Shown: positions 1 through 10,302, counted from the first letter of the stretch. The stretch: 64,000 nt of DNA from Pseudanabaena mucicola str. Chao 1806 (GCF_030323025.1 NZ_CP097329.1:465001-529000); one strand, 5' to 3'. Notes: generated from the sequence alone by a model not told the origin. Made by a program: numbers and translations.

Positions 1-707
1 GTAGGTCTATTAATGATTGCTTCTCTTCTTCTTCCTACTGATTCAATCATACTCTTTTGTATTTCTAGCTGAGCTTGGCGTTCTAACATACGCAACTCAT
101 GTTGACGCTGTTTGTCTGCTTCCTGTTGCCTTTGCCTTTCAGCAACTTCCCTTGCTACAGATTCCTTATTACGATACGCAGTCAGCATAGTGTCATTACT
201 TTTACTAAAGTCCTTCAAAGCTTTGTTCACTTCCGCAGAGATAGAAGTGTCAGCAGGTAACTTTTCCAACAAGAAGATTACCTCTTGATATTTGGCAAGA
301 CTCACTCGTAACTCTTCAAGGGAAAGATTGCGACTGTTATACTCCTTCACTATTTCCTCATGCAGAGACTTAGCTTTCTCAAATGAACTAAGCGCTAGTT
401 TCTCATTTTCTATTCTCTGCGTGAGTTGAGCATCAAGTTCTTTTAACTTATTCCAACGTTCTTGAGCCTTGCGATAAATATCTCCCGAACTAGGTGGAAT
501 CTTATTTAGCGTAGAAATAGCAACATCAATATTTTTCTGTCTAGCACTCAGAACATCAAGACTTGCTGGGGCGTTGTCACTGCTAATTTTAGTAGTAATC
601 TCTTCGGCAGAAGCCAAAAAACTTTCATGGATACTGCGCTGATACGCCGTATATCCAAACCAGCCAGTACCTGCAACCGCACCCAAAGAAACATTCCTAG
701 TATTCAT
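1..707 (-). CDS. Coiled-coil protein, C-terminus beyond the window
   Basis: No family recognised. A frame opens at the ATG at 705-707 (complement) and stays open for 235 codons to the left edge, so the gene is incomplete. Residues 6-22 are glycine- and aromatic-rich with little charge and could be a weak membrane anchor. From about residue 75 the protein is strongly charged and helical in character, and an Arg/Gln/Glu-rich stretch around residues 183-212 looks like a coiled coil. No catalytic motif is visible. About 275 bases without a convincing gene separate it from the decayed nuclease gene to its right. A structural or membrane-tethered coiled-coil role is inference only. Confidence 0.6.
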   Translation of the reverse strand, partial: MNTRNVSLGAVAGTGWFGYTAYQRSIHESFLASAEEITTKISSDNAPASLDVLSARQKNIDVAISTLNKIPPSSGDIYRKAQERWNKLKELDAQLTQRIENEKLALSSFEKAKSLHEEIVKEYNSRNLSLEELRVSLAKYQEVIFLLEKLPADTSISAEVNKALKDFSKSNDTMLTAYRNKESVAREVAERQRQQEADKQRQHELRMLERQAQLEIQKSMIESVGRRREAIINRP

Positions 708-983
708 GTTTTGCACCTTCAGCGCGACAACTGACATAATTATAACAATTTACAGATTATTATCGCAGCTATTTAAAATTTAGATTTAGCGTGCTTGGCT
801 AATCAATTGAGACAAACTACTGAGCGGTCACTTCATACTTAGTTGTTAAGTTATAGATTAATTCAAATCTGCTTCACTGCTACCCATCAGCGCAAAGTCA
901 CTCTATGCATGGATGACAGGATTCTTGTCATTGGGCATGGCAAAATCATCGCATACCCAATATTCTCATCAAAATAAAAACGC

Positions 984-1482
984 CTACATTCCCCCCAACA
1001 ACCTAGCCACCTGCTCTGGAGCAGGCAACTGTCCCTGTAACTCCAACAGCAAAGACGACACAATTTGATAAGTTGCAAAGCGCGATCGCCCGATTCGACT
1101 ACCGTAGCGCATACTCTACAATCGTCCGATCCTTTGACTCCAAGATCACCAGATTATGAGTCCAACCAATTTCTGCAACCATTGGTTGCAGTTTTTCTTT
1201 CGTGCGGTAGGTGACATAAAAGTTTCGCATATTCCAAATATTCCGCGCCGAAAACCCAGCCATACCATGAAACTCAACCTGCAAATCCTGAGCTAATTGT
1301 TCCACTACTGACTTACCCCAACCAGCGCTTTCTTGACGAGTAACGATTAACTCACCAATATTCCAATACAGCGCCATTAACTCTCGATTAACCGCCTTTA
1401 AAGCCTCATACTGAGCAGCACGAATCCGATGCTTCACCGCCACTAACAAACTTCGATAATCTTCTGTAACTTCAATTGCCAT
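984..1482 (-). pseudogene. Decayed DUF1016 (YhcG-like) nuclease gene
   Basis: The first 127 codons match the DUF1016 N-terminal domain: helical, with the conserved run YWNIGELI and the segment FSARNIWNMRNFY. The frame is stopped by TAG at 1099-1101 just after EYALR, where the family normally continues. Past the stop the same frame reads SNRAIA, and a shifted frame then gives ATYQIVSSLLLELQGQLP and ends LLGGM at 984-986, which is the usual family C-terminus. The gene therefore carries both an in-frame stop and a frameshift, and most of the C-terminal PD-(D/E)XK nuclease domain seen in full-length relatives is absent. It lies 31 bases after an antitoxin-like gene on the same strand. Confidence 0.75.
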
Positions 1483-1513
1483 ATCTTTAGATTGTTACAA
1501 CACTAAAGGACTA

Positions 1514-1768
1514 TCACTCAGCATCGATTCCATCCCACATTTCAGAAATTGGTCTAGTTTGTCCCGCACTAGCTTGCTGAAAAGCCCTTTTCAAACTCGC
1601 CTTCACCTCCTCAATAGGCGTATCATCAGGATCATCTTCCAATTCCTGAACTGATTCAGAAAACAACACAATCACATGGACAAGACTAGCTATGTCCTCT
1701 TCAAAAGGCTGATCCAGCAATAAATGTCCTTCGCGATCAATTGTCCCCGTGACTTCCACTGCTCTCAT
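1514..1768 (-). CDS. Small antitoxin-like protein
   Basis: An 84-residue acidic protein. It begins MRAVEVTGTIDREGHLLL, a beta-rich opening (residues 1-40) typical of small cyanobacterial antitoxins that precede RelE or PIN toxins. The C-terminal half is acidic and helical (EELDD-type composition, residues 44-84), as expected for a toxin-binding tail. No toxin gene follows: the next gene downstream on the same strand is the broken DUF1016 gene. It is either an orphan antitoxin or a partner of that nuclease. The family assignment rests on overall resemblance rather than on a diagnostic motif. Confidence 0.5.
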   Translation of the reverse strand: MRAVEVTGTIDREGHLLLDQPFEEDIASLVHVIVLFSESVQELEDDPDDTPIEEVKASLKRAFQQASAGQTRPISEMWDGIDAE

Positions 1769-1897
1769 AGATGATCTCGCTGTAATGAGAAATAAAAATA
1801 TACTATAGCCTAATCATTAAAAATCAAACGATTAACCTGATGAAATTGTTGCCCTATCAATATCGATCGCGCTGACCATTCCCCACAAAAAGCAGAA

Positions 1898-2902
1898 TTA
1901 TCCCACCTCATCCAAAAGCCTCCTTAACTCCTGCTTTAAAGCCTCTACATCAGGCAGATAAAGCTGATATCTCGATACAAAAAGCTGATTGGAAATTCCT
2001 CCCGTGGCATACTCTACTAAAATCTCATCCTTATCTCGCGCCAACACTATGCCAATCGGTTCATGATCGTCTTCCATATTCTCTTCGGCACGAAAATAGT
2101 TTAGATACATATTCATCTGTCCTATATCTTCATGCCGTACTGCCTTTATTTTCAAATCAATTAAGACAAAACATTTCAAAATACGATGATAAAACACTAA
2201 ATCGACATAAAAATGCGTGTTATTTAACGTAATTCGGTACTGTTGCCCAATAAATGCAAATCCCTTTCCCAGTTCTAGTAAGAACTTCTCTAACTCCACA
2301 ATCAACCGATTTTCTAATTCACTCTCATGGTAATTGCGATCTGGCAAATCCAAAAACTCAAACACATAGGGATCTTTCACCACATCCCGCGCTGATTCGA
2401 TTTTCTGTCCTTTCTGAGACAAGGCAAGAATCTCTGCTCGATCCTTACTCAGGGCAACTCGTTCAAACAAAGCCGAATCCTTCTGACGCTTTAGTTCCCT
2501 TACACTCCAGCGATCGCGTATGCATTGCTGCTCGTAAAACGATCTCGCTAAATCATCCGAAATCGCCAAAAGCTCCGTGTAATGCGACCAACCTAATTTG
2601 GCAGACACCATCTGCCATTTTGGATAGCTAACATAAAAGCGGCGCATATCCAAGACATTACGACGACTAAATCCCTTGCCCTAAGCTGTTTTCAAATCCC
2701 GCGATAATTGAGTTAACAACCTCGAACCATATTCCGCTCTCTCATTCCCCTTCTGCTCAAACTCCACAATGTACTGACCAATTTGCCAATAAGTTTCTAC
2801 CAAAAGCGTATTAACCTGCTCAAAGGCTCGTTGCTGGCCCTGTGTCAAGCATTCTCCAATACGAGAAATTAATTGTTGATAGGAATCGATTAGATCACTC
2901 AT
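1898..2902 (-). pseudogene. DUF1016 (YhcG-like) PD-(D/E)XK nuclease split by one stop codon
   Basis: The whole 335-codon span is a single reading frame interrupted only by TAG at 2681-2683. Upstream of the stop lies the DUF1016 N-terminal helical domain (YWQIGQYIVEFEQ, LLTQLSRDL). Immediately after it the frame reads GKGFSRRNVLDMRRFYVSYP, which continues the family without loss. The C-terminal part carries the YhcG-type nuclease domain (FIGQQYRITL, then FYVDLVFYHR and VLIDLKI). Nothing else is disrupted, so this is a very recent nonsense mutation, a readthrough site or a sequencing error. If it is real, the product is split into a 73-residue N-terminal piece and a reinitiated 251-residue nuclease domain. 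Confidence 0.8.
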
Positions 2903-2959
2903 AAATTAAATTGTTACTTTCTCAGCAGTTTAGATGGTTCAGGCTCTCTTTATGAAATA

Positions 2960-3523
2960 TCAATCTTCTAACCAACTGAACAACTCACCCACCGTAAGCT
3001 GAAACGATGATGCAAAAGATGGCACAGGCAAGCGATCGCTTTTATTCTCAAACATAGCAATCGTGCGATCGCTAAAATAGACAAATACCAATTCCTCATC
3101 GGGATCGAGTAACCATCCCATCTCTGTACCATGAGCTAAGCAATAGAGAATATTCCGAATCACTTTTGTTTGGTTCTGGTCTGGTGAGAGAATCTCAATT
3201 ACCCAATTAGGAACAGACTCAAATAGATTTGATACCTTGCCATCGTTATCCCTAGGAATGCGTTCCCAAGTAAAAACTGAGATGTCTGGAATAATCGAGC
3301 GATCGCCAAAATTACATCGCAACTCTGAATAAGCACGGGCAATCTTTTGAGGTTTGAGAGCTAGGTTGATTGCCGAGCTAAGGTCAAGCTGAACTGTACT
3401 ATGTTTCCCCTGCGGCATCGGCTTTTGGACTATCTCCCCATCAATAAATTCACAAGCGGGTTTTGTCTCTGGTAATTTCAGAAACTCTTCAAGGGTTAAA
3501 GATTTGACAGGAGTTTGAACCAT
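2960..3523 (-). CDS. Uma2 family putative endonuclease
   Basis: This 187-residue protein has the length and motif order of the cyanobacterial Uma2 family (PD-(D/E)XK superfamily). It has an N-terminal LTLEEFLKLPETKPACEFI segment, a central IIPDISVFTWE (the acidic residue after Pro), and WVIEILSPDQ, which carries the second acidic residue. The family is very numerous in cyanobacteria; nuclease activity is predicted from the fold and a biological role is not established. It is a single gene with no evident partner, divergent from topA 107 bases to its right. A second gene at 25209-25766 is clearly a paralogue (shared PKPMPQGEHS-like segment). Confidence 0.85.
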   Translation of the reverse strand: MVQTPVKSLTLEEFLKLPETKPACEFIDGEIVQKPMPQGKHSTVQLDLSSAINLALKPQKIARAYSELRCNFGDRSIIPDISVFTWERIPRDNDGKVSNLFESVPNWVIEILSPDQNQTKVIRNILYCLAHGTEMGWLLDPDEELVFVYFSDRTIAMFENKSDRLPVPSFASSFQLTVGELFSWLED

Positions 3524-3630
3524 TGCAATCGCTACTTTTAATGACGATTATAGACTATAAGCATTATCATTTATCGTCTTCATAGATTTTTAGAGCAGAT
3601 TCAAGATAAAGTTTACAGAGGTGCAAAAAC

Positions 3631-5898
3631 ATGAAAAAGCTATTACTCGTTGAATCTCCCTCCAAGTGCAAAACCATCCAAGCAATCCTTGGCAGTGAAT
3701 GGCAAGTAGAAGCTTCCTTTGGTCACTTTACGGAACTTGCTAAAGATGGTGAAGATAGCTTGGGCTTTACCATGCATTCAGATACCAACAAAATTGAATG
3801 TCGCTATCAATTGACTGAAGGTAAAGGACAACAGGTAGTTGCTAAACTACGTGATGCTGTGAAGAATGCATCAGAAGTCGTACTTGCTACCGATGGCGAT
3901 CGCGAGGGTGAGGGGATTGCATGGCATTTACAACAGCAACTGCATCTGCGTAATCCCAAACGCGCTGTCTATAACCAGATTACGCCCACGGCGGTTAAAG
4001 CAGCGATCGCCAATGCTCATCAGTTAGATTTGAACCTGATTTCGGCTCAGAGAGCGAGACAATGTTTGGATCGGTTGATTGGGTTTAAAGTTTCACCCCT
4101 TGTGCGTCGAACTAGTGGCGGTAGCTCGGCTGGTCGGGTGCAGTCGGTGGCTTTGCATATTGTCTGTCAGCGTGAACGGGAGATTACTGCTTTTGTGCCG
4201 ATTACTTACTGGTCGGTATGGACGGAATATGCTGAAGGCTTCACCGCTTTTTATGCGGGTAGTAGTGAGATTGAACCTGTGCTTGATGATCAGGATGTCA
4301 CCGATGATGCGGCGGAAGTGAATACGGAATCTACGGTGGAGTCCAAACGGGTATTGTCAGAAGCGGAAGCTACCAGAATTATTCAAGTAGCCCGCAATCA
4401 TCCCCACATCGTTCGCGAAGCTACGGGTGTCACTGCTCAGAAATCACCATTGCCGCCTTTCATCACCAGTTCGCTCCAGCAAGCTGCCTCAGTGAGATTA
4501 GGGCTATCGCCTGAAGAGACGATGAAGGTAGCTCAAGAGTTGTTTGAGGGTGTCGATTTGCCAAACGGTCGCAAGGGTTTGATTACCTATCACCGCACTG
4601 ATAGCACTAATCTCGCGCCTGAATTTTGTGCTGAGGTAAAAGAATGGCTATCAAAGCACGATCCTGATAATGTCCCCAAGAAAACTACTCGTCATCGCGA
4701 ACAGGCGACTGCTCAATCCGCCCATGAAGCGATTCGTCCTACTTATTTGAGTATTACTCCGAAAACGGTTAGAGACCATCTCAGTGCGAAGCAACATCAA
4801 CTCTATGAGTTAATCTGGCGCAGAGCCGTGGCTTCTCAATGTGCGAATGCTTTAATTCAAAAAAGTCGAGTGATTATTCAGGCTGGTTCGACGCTCTGGC
4901 AAACTAGGGGTAGTATTCTCACCTTTGCGGGTTATACGCGCTATTGGAATGATTTGAGTAAGGATAAACATATTCCTGCGTTAACAAGTGGTCAGACTTT
5001 GGCTTTGGCAAATGCAGGTTTTACGCAGAAACAAACTCAACCTCCTGCTAGGTATAGCGAGGCGAAGTTAGTGCAGGTACTAGAGCGTCAGGGTGTGGGT
5101 AGACCGAGTACGTTTGCAGCGATCGTTAAGACACTTAAGGATAGAACCTATGTGTTACTCAAAGGTAAGGTTCTCGAACCTTCGGCTTTGGGAATGTCTA
5201 CGGATGATGTGCTGCATAAAACTTTCCCTGATTTGCTCAGAGCCGATTTTACCGCAGGGATGGAGACGACTTTGGATGAAATCTCGGTGGGTAAGTTAGA
5301 GTGGCAAAGCTATTTGATTGGTTGGCATCAGTCCTATTTTCAGCCGATGTTAGCGAGGGCTTATACAAATCTCGGTGCGGATTTACAGCCAAGTAATCGT
5401 AAAAATGAGCTTTCAGATGTGGCTTGTCCTACTTGTAGTCATCCGCTCAGTAAGATTCCTTCTAAGAAGGTGAGTGGTGGGCATTTTCTCAAGTGTGAGC
5501 ATGGCTGTGAGAATCTAGTGATGTTTTGGAGCGATCGCCGTAATCAGTGGGAGATTCCTCAACCGAAGGGAGAGAATGCAGTGACGGTGGAAGTGACTAG
5601 TTTTGCTTGTCCTGTCTGTGGTAAGCCTTTGGCTAAGTTTCCATATACTAAGGATGGTGTGGATAAGGTGATGTTGAAGTGTGCGGATGTTCAGGCTCGG
5701 CAGCGCAAGGATCATGCGGATGTGGTCTTTTTCTGGTCTTCTCAGGAGAAGTGGTGGTCGAAGAAGTTTGGTGATCTAGATGAATCGGCTAAGCCGAATT
5801 TGGGTAAGGGTTCAAGTGGGAAAGAAAAGAAAGCTGGTCAGGGAAAACCTAAACAGACTGGTAAAGTGGCTAAGCCTAGTCCTAAAAAGTTGTCTTGA
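3631..5898 (+). CDS. topA: Type IA DNA topoisomerase
   Basis: DNA topoisomerase I relaxes negative supercoils through a 5'-phosphotyrosine intermediate. The TOPRIM domain opens the protein (LLVESPSK, Glu8, then ATDGDREGEG at residues 86-95 with the paired acidic residues). The active-site tyrosine is Tyr320 in GLITYHRTDS. Two C-terminal zinc ribbons follow, starting at Cys599 (CPTC) and Cys660 (CPVC), and the protein ends in a lysine-rich tail. At 755 residues it is somewhat shorter than the usual cyanobacterial housekeeping enzyme and may be an accessory copy. Its last 122 codons, starting at the HIP1 octamer at 5531-5538, recur almost unchanged at 16299-16666 fused to an mfd fragment. Confidence 0.95.
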   Translation: MKKLLLVESPSKCKTIQAILGSEWQVEASFGHFTELAKDGEDSLGFTMHSDTNKIECRYQLTEGKGQQVVAKLRDAVKNASEVVLATDGDREGEGIAWHLQQQLHLRNPKRAVYNQITPTAVKAAIANAHQLDLNLISAQRARQCLDRLIGFKVSPLVRRTSGGSSAGRVQSVALHIVCQREREITAFVPITYWSVWTEYAEGFTAFYAGSSEIEPVLDDQDVTDDAAEVNTESTVESKRVLSEAEATRIIQVARNHPHIVREATGVTAQKSPLPPFITSSLQQAASVRLGLSPEETMKVAQELFEGVDLPNGRKGLITYHRTDSTNLAPEFCAEVKEWLSKHDPDNVPKKTTRHREQATAQSAHEAIRPTYLSITPKTVRDHLSAKQHQLYELIWRRAVASQCANALIQKSRVIIQAGSTLWQTRGSILTFAGYTRYWNDLSKDKHIPALTSGQTLALANAGFTQKQTQPPARYSEAKLVQVLERQGVGRPSTFAAIVKTLKDRTYVLLKGKVLEPSALGMSTDDVLHKTFPDLLRADFTAGMETTLDEISVGKLEWQSYLIGWHQSYFQPMLARAYTNLGADLQPSNRKNELSDVACPTCSHPLSKIPSKKVSGGHFLKCEHGCENLVMFWSDRRNQWEIPQPKGENAVTVEVTSFACPVCGKPLAKFPYTKDGVDKVMLKCADVQARQRKDHADVVFFWSSQEKWWSKKFGDLDESAKPNLGKGSSGKEKKAGQGKPKQTGKVAKPSPKKLS

Positions 5899-6058
5899 CA
5901 GGTAAAATATTTATGAGGTATCACTTTATTTTAACCTAACAAGATTGATAAATCTTAAAACATTTAATACTAAAATGAGCTAGAAGTGCTATCATGCTTT
6001 GGTTTGTAAGTTTAGGATCTTGTCATTTCTTGCAAATGTATAGGTAATTTTGAGAACA

Positions 6059-9000
6059 ATGGTCGTAGGAACTAACTCTGCTAGTGAGTTATTGGAAACT
6101 GTTTATACTGCACTCCATCTTGATCAAGGTGAGCTTTTGAGTGCGGAATTTTCCCCTACCCAAGAAACTAATTTAGAACAGTGGCTAAATAAAGGGGACT
6201 GGTTATCACTTGCAAAGCAACTACAAGCCGAAAAGATTTTTTTTGTAAAAGACGATCCTGTTATAGTTTTTGCTAGCTCTAAATCTAAAAACGTTTCAGA
6301 CTTAAGAAAAATATTTAATGACGTTTGGTGCATGGCAAGACCTCAAAGGTTATTCCTCGCTACTGATGGAGAGTTAGCTGTATATGATTTGACAAAGCCT
6401 CCTGTTAGAACCGATGAAGACTGGGAAAAGAATAAACCTTTAGCCTTAGTTACAAAGATCTCTGATGTTGCTAGAGAATTAAAAAGCTATCGTCGAGGTA
6501 ATATAGAATCTGGAAAATTATTTAAAGAAAAACATTTTGGGAAAGATGATCAACGTGCGGATCAATCTCTAATTCGTAATTTAAAGATTGTTCGCGACAA
6601 TTTAACAAGCTCTATTTCAGGCAAAGAACTAGTGCCGAAATATGCTCATGCGCTGATAGGCAGATCTATATTTATTCGCTATTTAGAAGACAGAAAAATT
6701 CTTACAAAAGAGTATTTTGAGAATGTTGCAAAAAAACATAATAACCCCGAATGGAAATCAATACTTGATGCAAAACTGAACAAGCCAGACATTAATCAGG
6801 ATATGGGAAAGCGCTTATATCCAAGAGTTTTAGACAATAAAGAGTTTACATATGCTTTATTTGATCAGTTGTCAGAAGACTTTAATGGAGATATGTTTCC
6901 TTCCGATCCTGACGAGAGACAAGCAGTAGATGTTCAACATCTCAGATTACTACAAGGTTTTTTAAGAGGAGATGTAGATAGCCAACAAAGTCTCTTCTTT
7001 TGGGCATATAAGTTTGACATTATCCCTATCGAGCTAATTAGTAGCATATACGAAGAGTTTTATCTGACCACAAATGCTGATGCAGGAAATCATGGAACAC
7101 ATTACACTCCAAGCTCATTAGTTAGATTCGTTTTATCACAAGTTCTAACACCAGATTGTCTTGAAAAAAAACCTAGAATTCTTGATCCATGTTGTGGATC
7201 GGGAATCTTTCTAGTTGAAGCTTTTAGAAGAATTGTGCGATATAGCTTCTTTAAGAAAGGTAAAATGCCAAGTCCAACAGAGCTTAGAACAATTATCAGA
7301 GATCAATTAGCTGGCATTGAAATTAATGAAGAAGCAGTACGAGTTGCAGCTTTTAGCTTGTATTTAGCGCTTCTACATTTTCAAAAGCCCCCAGCAATTT
7401 GGCAACAGATTAAGAAAGGGCAACGTCTCCCCAGTCTAAAATATCAAGCTAATTCGATTAATGCTGGGGAAAAATTCAATAACTTAATTGAAGCAAATGC
7501 TTTTGATGTTGCAGAAAAAGTTAACGATGAAGATGTATTGAATAAGTTTAGTAGCAATTGTGCTGATGTTGTAATTGGAAATCCTCCTTGGGGGCAACCT
7601 AAAAAAGGTGATAAAGCAGGAGCATTTGCTTTGCAGAAAGGACTTGATTGGTGTGAACAAAACAATTATCCAGTTGGGGATAAGGAAAGATCACAGGCTT
7701 TTATATGGAAAACTCTTGATTTCCTGAAAGATGGTGGTGTTGCATCTTTACTTGTTTCTACTGGAGTATTTTTTAAACATCATGAAAATAGCCAGAAATT
7801 CCGAAATCAATGGTTATCTTCAATCAAACTAATAGAAGTTATCAACTTCTCTCATGTTAGAGATATTTTTTTTAGTGGCGCAATTTCTCCATTCGCTTCT
7901 GTAGTTTTCCAAAAATCCTCTACAGTTGATCCTCAGTATCAATTAGTGAACTATTTTTCAGCCAAGAAATCATCTCAAGCTATTCGTTTAAAGTCAGTTA
8001 TTCTAAGTTGTTCAGATCTTCAAATGGTTCACCAATCAGATTTACTTGAGAATGATAAGCTTTGGAAAATCTATTGGTGGGGCAATCACAGAGATCTCGC
8101 TTTGATCAATAATTTACAACTCAACCCGTCTCTCGCAAAATTTTGCGACCCTGAAAACTCAGGGAGGGGATTTGAAGAAGGTTCAGGACAATCATCGATT
8201 GGCAATATTTTAAACTATAAGGAACTTCCTACTAAAGAATTTAAAAAATATGGAAGCATTAATAAGAAATCACTAAAGTCTGTCCCGCTAAAAGTAAATC
8301 GCAGGGGAAAGAGTGAGGGCTTATATTTTGGAAAGCGTATTTTAGTAAAGCGTGGTATTACTCAGCAGTCTTTCCCAAAAGGACAAATTATTTCACGCTT
8401 AGAATCAGAAGAATTTTGTTTTCGGCATTCTATTTACTGCATTAAACTTGCTCAGCCAGATGATTGGAAATATAAGATTATTTTGGCAATTCTATGGTCA
8501 TCACTTTCTCGATATTATTTTTTCCTGACTACTAGTACTTGGGGAATGTGGCATCATGAAATTCATTATCAAGAATTACTAGATTTACCAATTCGGCTTC
8601 CTGATTCTCAGGAGAAAATAGATCAAATAGTTAATATAGTTGACCAACTCAACAGCGTAGATTCATCGCATCAAAAAACTTCGAGATTAAGAAATAAGAG
8701 CCAACTAGAAATAAATATTAATACAAATATACCAAATCATAAAAACTCATTGGAAGATATAACAGCTCTCGAAGATAAGCTTGATGAAGCTATATTTGAT
8801 TTATATGAACTCAGAATATCTGAGCGTGATTTGATTCGCGATATGTGCGATATTGGTATCGAATTTTTCTACAATGAAATAGAAAGTCAAGCTGTTAAAC
8901 CAGTTATAACAAGAAACCCTAAATGTAAGTATGGGCTTCTACAAACGACCTCATCTCTCAATGACTCTGATCTACCAGTTGACCTTAAAAGTTACCTAAA

Positions 9001-9382
9001 GATTTTACTAAATGCTTGGAATCGAGAATTATATCCAGAAGGCGAATTCAGTTGGCGAATAATCCCCTCTGATCAATCAACAGCAATGTTGTGTGTTGTT
9101 TTGTCTACACAAGAAGTAGGACATATTCCCCAATTTCTAGATAATGATGAGGATGCTTGGGTGACAGTCCTCAGTGAACTTAATGATGCCTTGTTAGTTC
9201 CGTACAAGAGTAATCGCGTCTATATTGATGGAATTGTTCGTGCTGTCACAGATACTGACATCATCATTATTAAACGTAATGAAAAAAGACTATGGACAAA
9301 AAGTATGGCTCGTGAGGATGTAGAGGCAACTCTTCTTCAAGCAATTAACTTACAGGAGACTAGACAGGGTATTTCAGTATGA
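6059..9382 (+). CDS. N6-adenine DNA methyltransferase (type IIG-like)
   Basis: A large class I methyltransferase of about 1,108 residues. The AdoMet-binding motif I is DPCCGSGIF near residue 376, preceded by GTHYTPSSLVRFVL. The catalytic motif IV is NPPWG near residue 508. The long N-terminal region (about 350 residues) and long C-terminal region fit the Eco57I/type IIG-like architecture, in which the C-terminus recognises DNA. I see no obvious PD-(D/E)XK triad in the N-terminus, so restriction may lie in the next gene, which overlaps by 4 bases (ATGA). The start is either ATG 6059 or an in-frame TTG at 6050; ATG is chosen because the upstream ribosome site is weak for both. Base composition is AT-richer than that of topA, suggesting separate acquisition. 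Confidence 0.85.
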   Translation: MVVGTNSASELLETVYTALHLDQGELLSAEFSPTQETNLEQWLNKGDWLSLAKQLQAEKIFFVKDDPVIVFASSKSKNVSDLRKIFNDVWCMARPQRLFLATDGELAVYDLTKPPVRTDEDWEKNKPLALVTKISDVARELKSYRRGNIESGKLFKEKHFGKDDQRADQSLIRNLKIVRDNLTSSISGKELVPKYAHALIGRSIFIRYLEDRKILTKEYFENVAKKHNNPEWKSILDAKLNKPDINQDMGKRLYPRVLDNKEFTYALFDQLSEDFNGDMFPSDPDERQAVDVQHLRLLQGFLRGDVDSQQSLFFWAYKFDIIPIELISSIYEEFYLTTNADAGNHGTHYTPSSLVRFVLSQVLTPDCLEKKPRILDPCCGSGIFLVEAFRRIVRYSFFKKGKMPSPTELRTIIRDQLAGIEINEEAVRVAAFSLYLALLHFQKPPAIWQQIKKGQRLPSLKYQANSINAGEKFNNLIEANAFDVAEKVNDEDVLNKFSSNCADVVIGNPPWGQPKKGDKAGAFALQKGLDWCEQNNYPVGDKERSQAFIWKTLDFLKDGGVASLLVSTGVFFKHHENSQKFRNQWLSSIKLIEVINFSHVRDIFFSGAISPFASVVFQKSSTVDPQYQLVNYFSAKKSSQAIRLKSVILSCSDLQMVHQSDLLENDKLWKIYWWGNHRDLALINNLQLNPSLAKFCDPENSGRGFEEGSGQSSIGNILNYKELPTKEFKKYGSINKKSLKSVPLKVNRRGKSEGLYFGKRILVKRGITQQSFPKGQIISRLESEEFCFRHSIYCIKLAQPDDWKYKIILAILWSSLSRYYFFLTTSTWGMWHHEIHYQELLDLPIRLPDSQEKIDQIVNIVDQLNSVDSSHQKTSRLRNKSQLEININTNIPNHKNSLEDITALEDKLDEAIFDLYELRISERDLIRDMCDIGIEFFYNEIESQAVKPVITRNPKCKYGLLQTTSSLNDSDLPVDLKSYLKILLNAWNRELYPEGEFSWRIIPSDQSTAMLCVVLSTQEVGHIPQFLDNDEDAWVTVLSELNDALLVPYKSNRVYIDGIVRAVTDTDIIIIKRNEKRLWTKSMAREDVEATLLQAINLQETRQGISV

Positions 9383-10203
9383 GCCGACCTCTGATTAGCA
9401 AGAAAAATTCATGGAATAATTTCGAGAAATGTGTTTTGGAAGTATTCGATATTGCATTAATGATGCTATATGAAAAACCAACTCTTCCGATAGAAGAGGA
9501 TAGTGTAAAAAGTGTTGACACTCTAAATCATCAATTAGATTGCTGTTTACCTCATGCCATCATGAAATGGGAGACGATTAATAATGCAGAAATTCCAACA
9601 ACTCCAAAACCAAATCTTCGTCAACAGCCAGATCTTAATAACAATCAAGTAATTAATGATTATGAGAGAACAAAACCTGATTTTCAATGGGAACTTAGGG
9701 ACAGAGCGGGAAGTAGGGACAATCTAAATTCAATTTTTATAAATTATGCGATTGAATGTAAGCGATTAGGGAAAGACTTATCTTCACGGAGAAATCTAAA
9801 TAAGGAATATGTTTCCAAAGGTATTCTTAGGTTTACAACAAACACACATCGTTATGGTCAATTTACTCCTTCGGGATTAATGATTGGATATGTCCAAAAT
9901 ACTGACTTACAGACTATTCTCAATGAAGTAAGCGATTTTACTTTATCTATTTCTTTACCTGAACCTTTACTTTCACCCAAAGGTTGGGAAAATGACGTTA
10001 GTAGATTAGATCATAAATTAGATAGACCAGATATTGAGCCTACACCTTTTGAATTAAGACACCTGTGGATAGATTTACGCCATCATTATCAACAACCATC
10101 AAGTTCTTCCATAAAAAAGGCTAGTACACGAAAGAAATCAACAGCGCAGAAACCTAAATCGTCAAAAATTAGACCCAATAAAGATTCTAGAGTTGCAGAA
10201 TAA
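9379..10203 (+). CDS. Putative PD-(D/E)XK nuclease partnered with the methyltransferase
   Basis: A 274-residue protein whose start codon overlaps the stop of the adenine methyltransferase gene, implying translational coupling. No family is recognised with certainty. The segment KPDFQWELRD around residues 109-118 followed by INYAIECKRLGK (Glu-Cys-Lys) is the D...ExK arrangement of PD-(D/E)XK nucleases. The C-terminal 35 residues are Lys/Ser-rich and look disordered. The context suggests the restriction half of a two-gene restriction-modification system, which is inference from operon structure and the motif. It could instead be a specificity or accessory subunit. Confidence 0.6.
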   Translation: MSRPLISKKNSWNNFEKCVLEVFDIALMMLYEKPTLPIEEDSVKSVDTLNHQLDCCLPHAIMKWETINNAEIPTTPKPNLRQQPDLNNNQVINDYERTKPDFQWELRDRAGSRDNLNSIFINYAIECKRLGKDLSSRRNLNKEYVSKGILRFTTNTHRYGQFTPSGLMIGYVQNTDLQTILNEVSDFTLSISLPEPLLSPKGWENDVSRLDHKLDRPDIEPTPFELRHLWIDLRHHYQQPSSSSIKKASTRKKSTAQKPKSSKIRPNKDSRVAE

Positions 10204-10302
10204 CAAATAAATTAGGCAACTTCAGAGATTAGAGGTTAGTCTAAATCTTATTTATAATCCTCTAACAAAATTCTTTGTTTCATGCGCCCTTAATCCCAAT
10301 CC

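Noticed and set aside
887-1078. 63-codon minus-strand frame
   Set aside because: It is an out-of-frame reading of the decayed DUF1016 3' end; a different frame of the same bases gives family sequence.
2254-2631. 125-codon plus-strand frame
   Set aside because: Antisense to the DUF1016 nuclease domain, no family signature, poor start.
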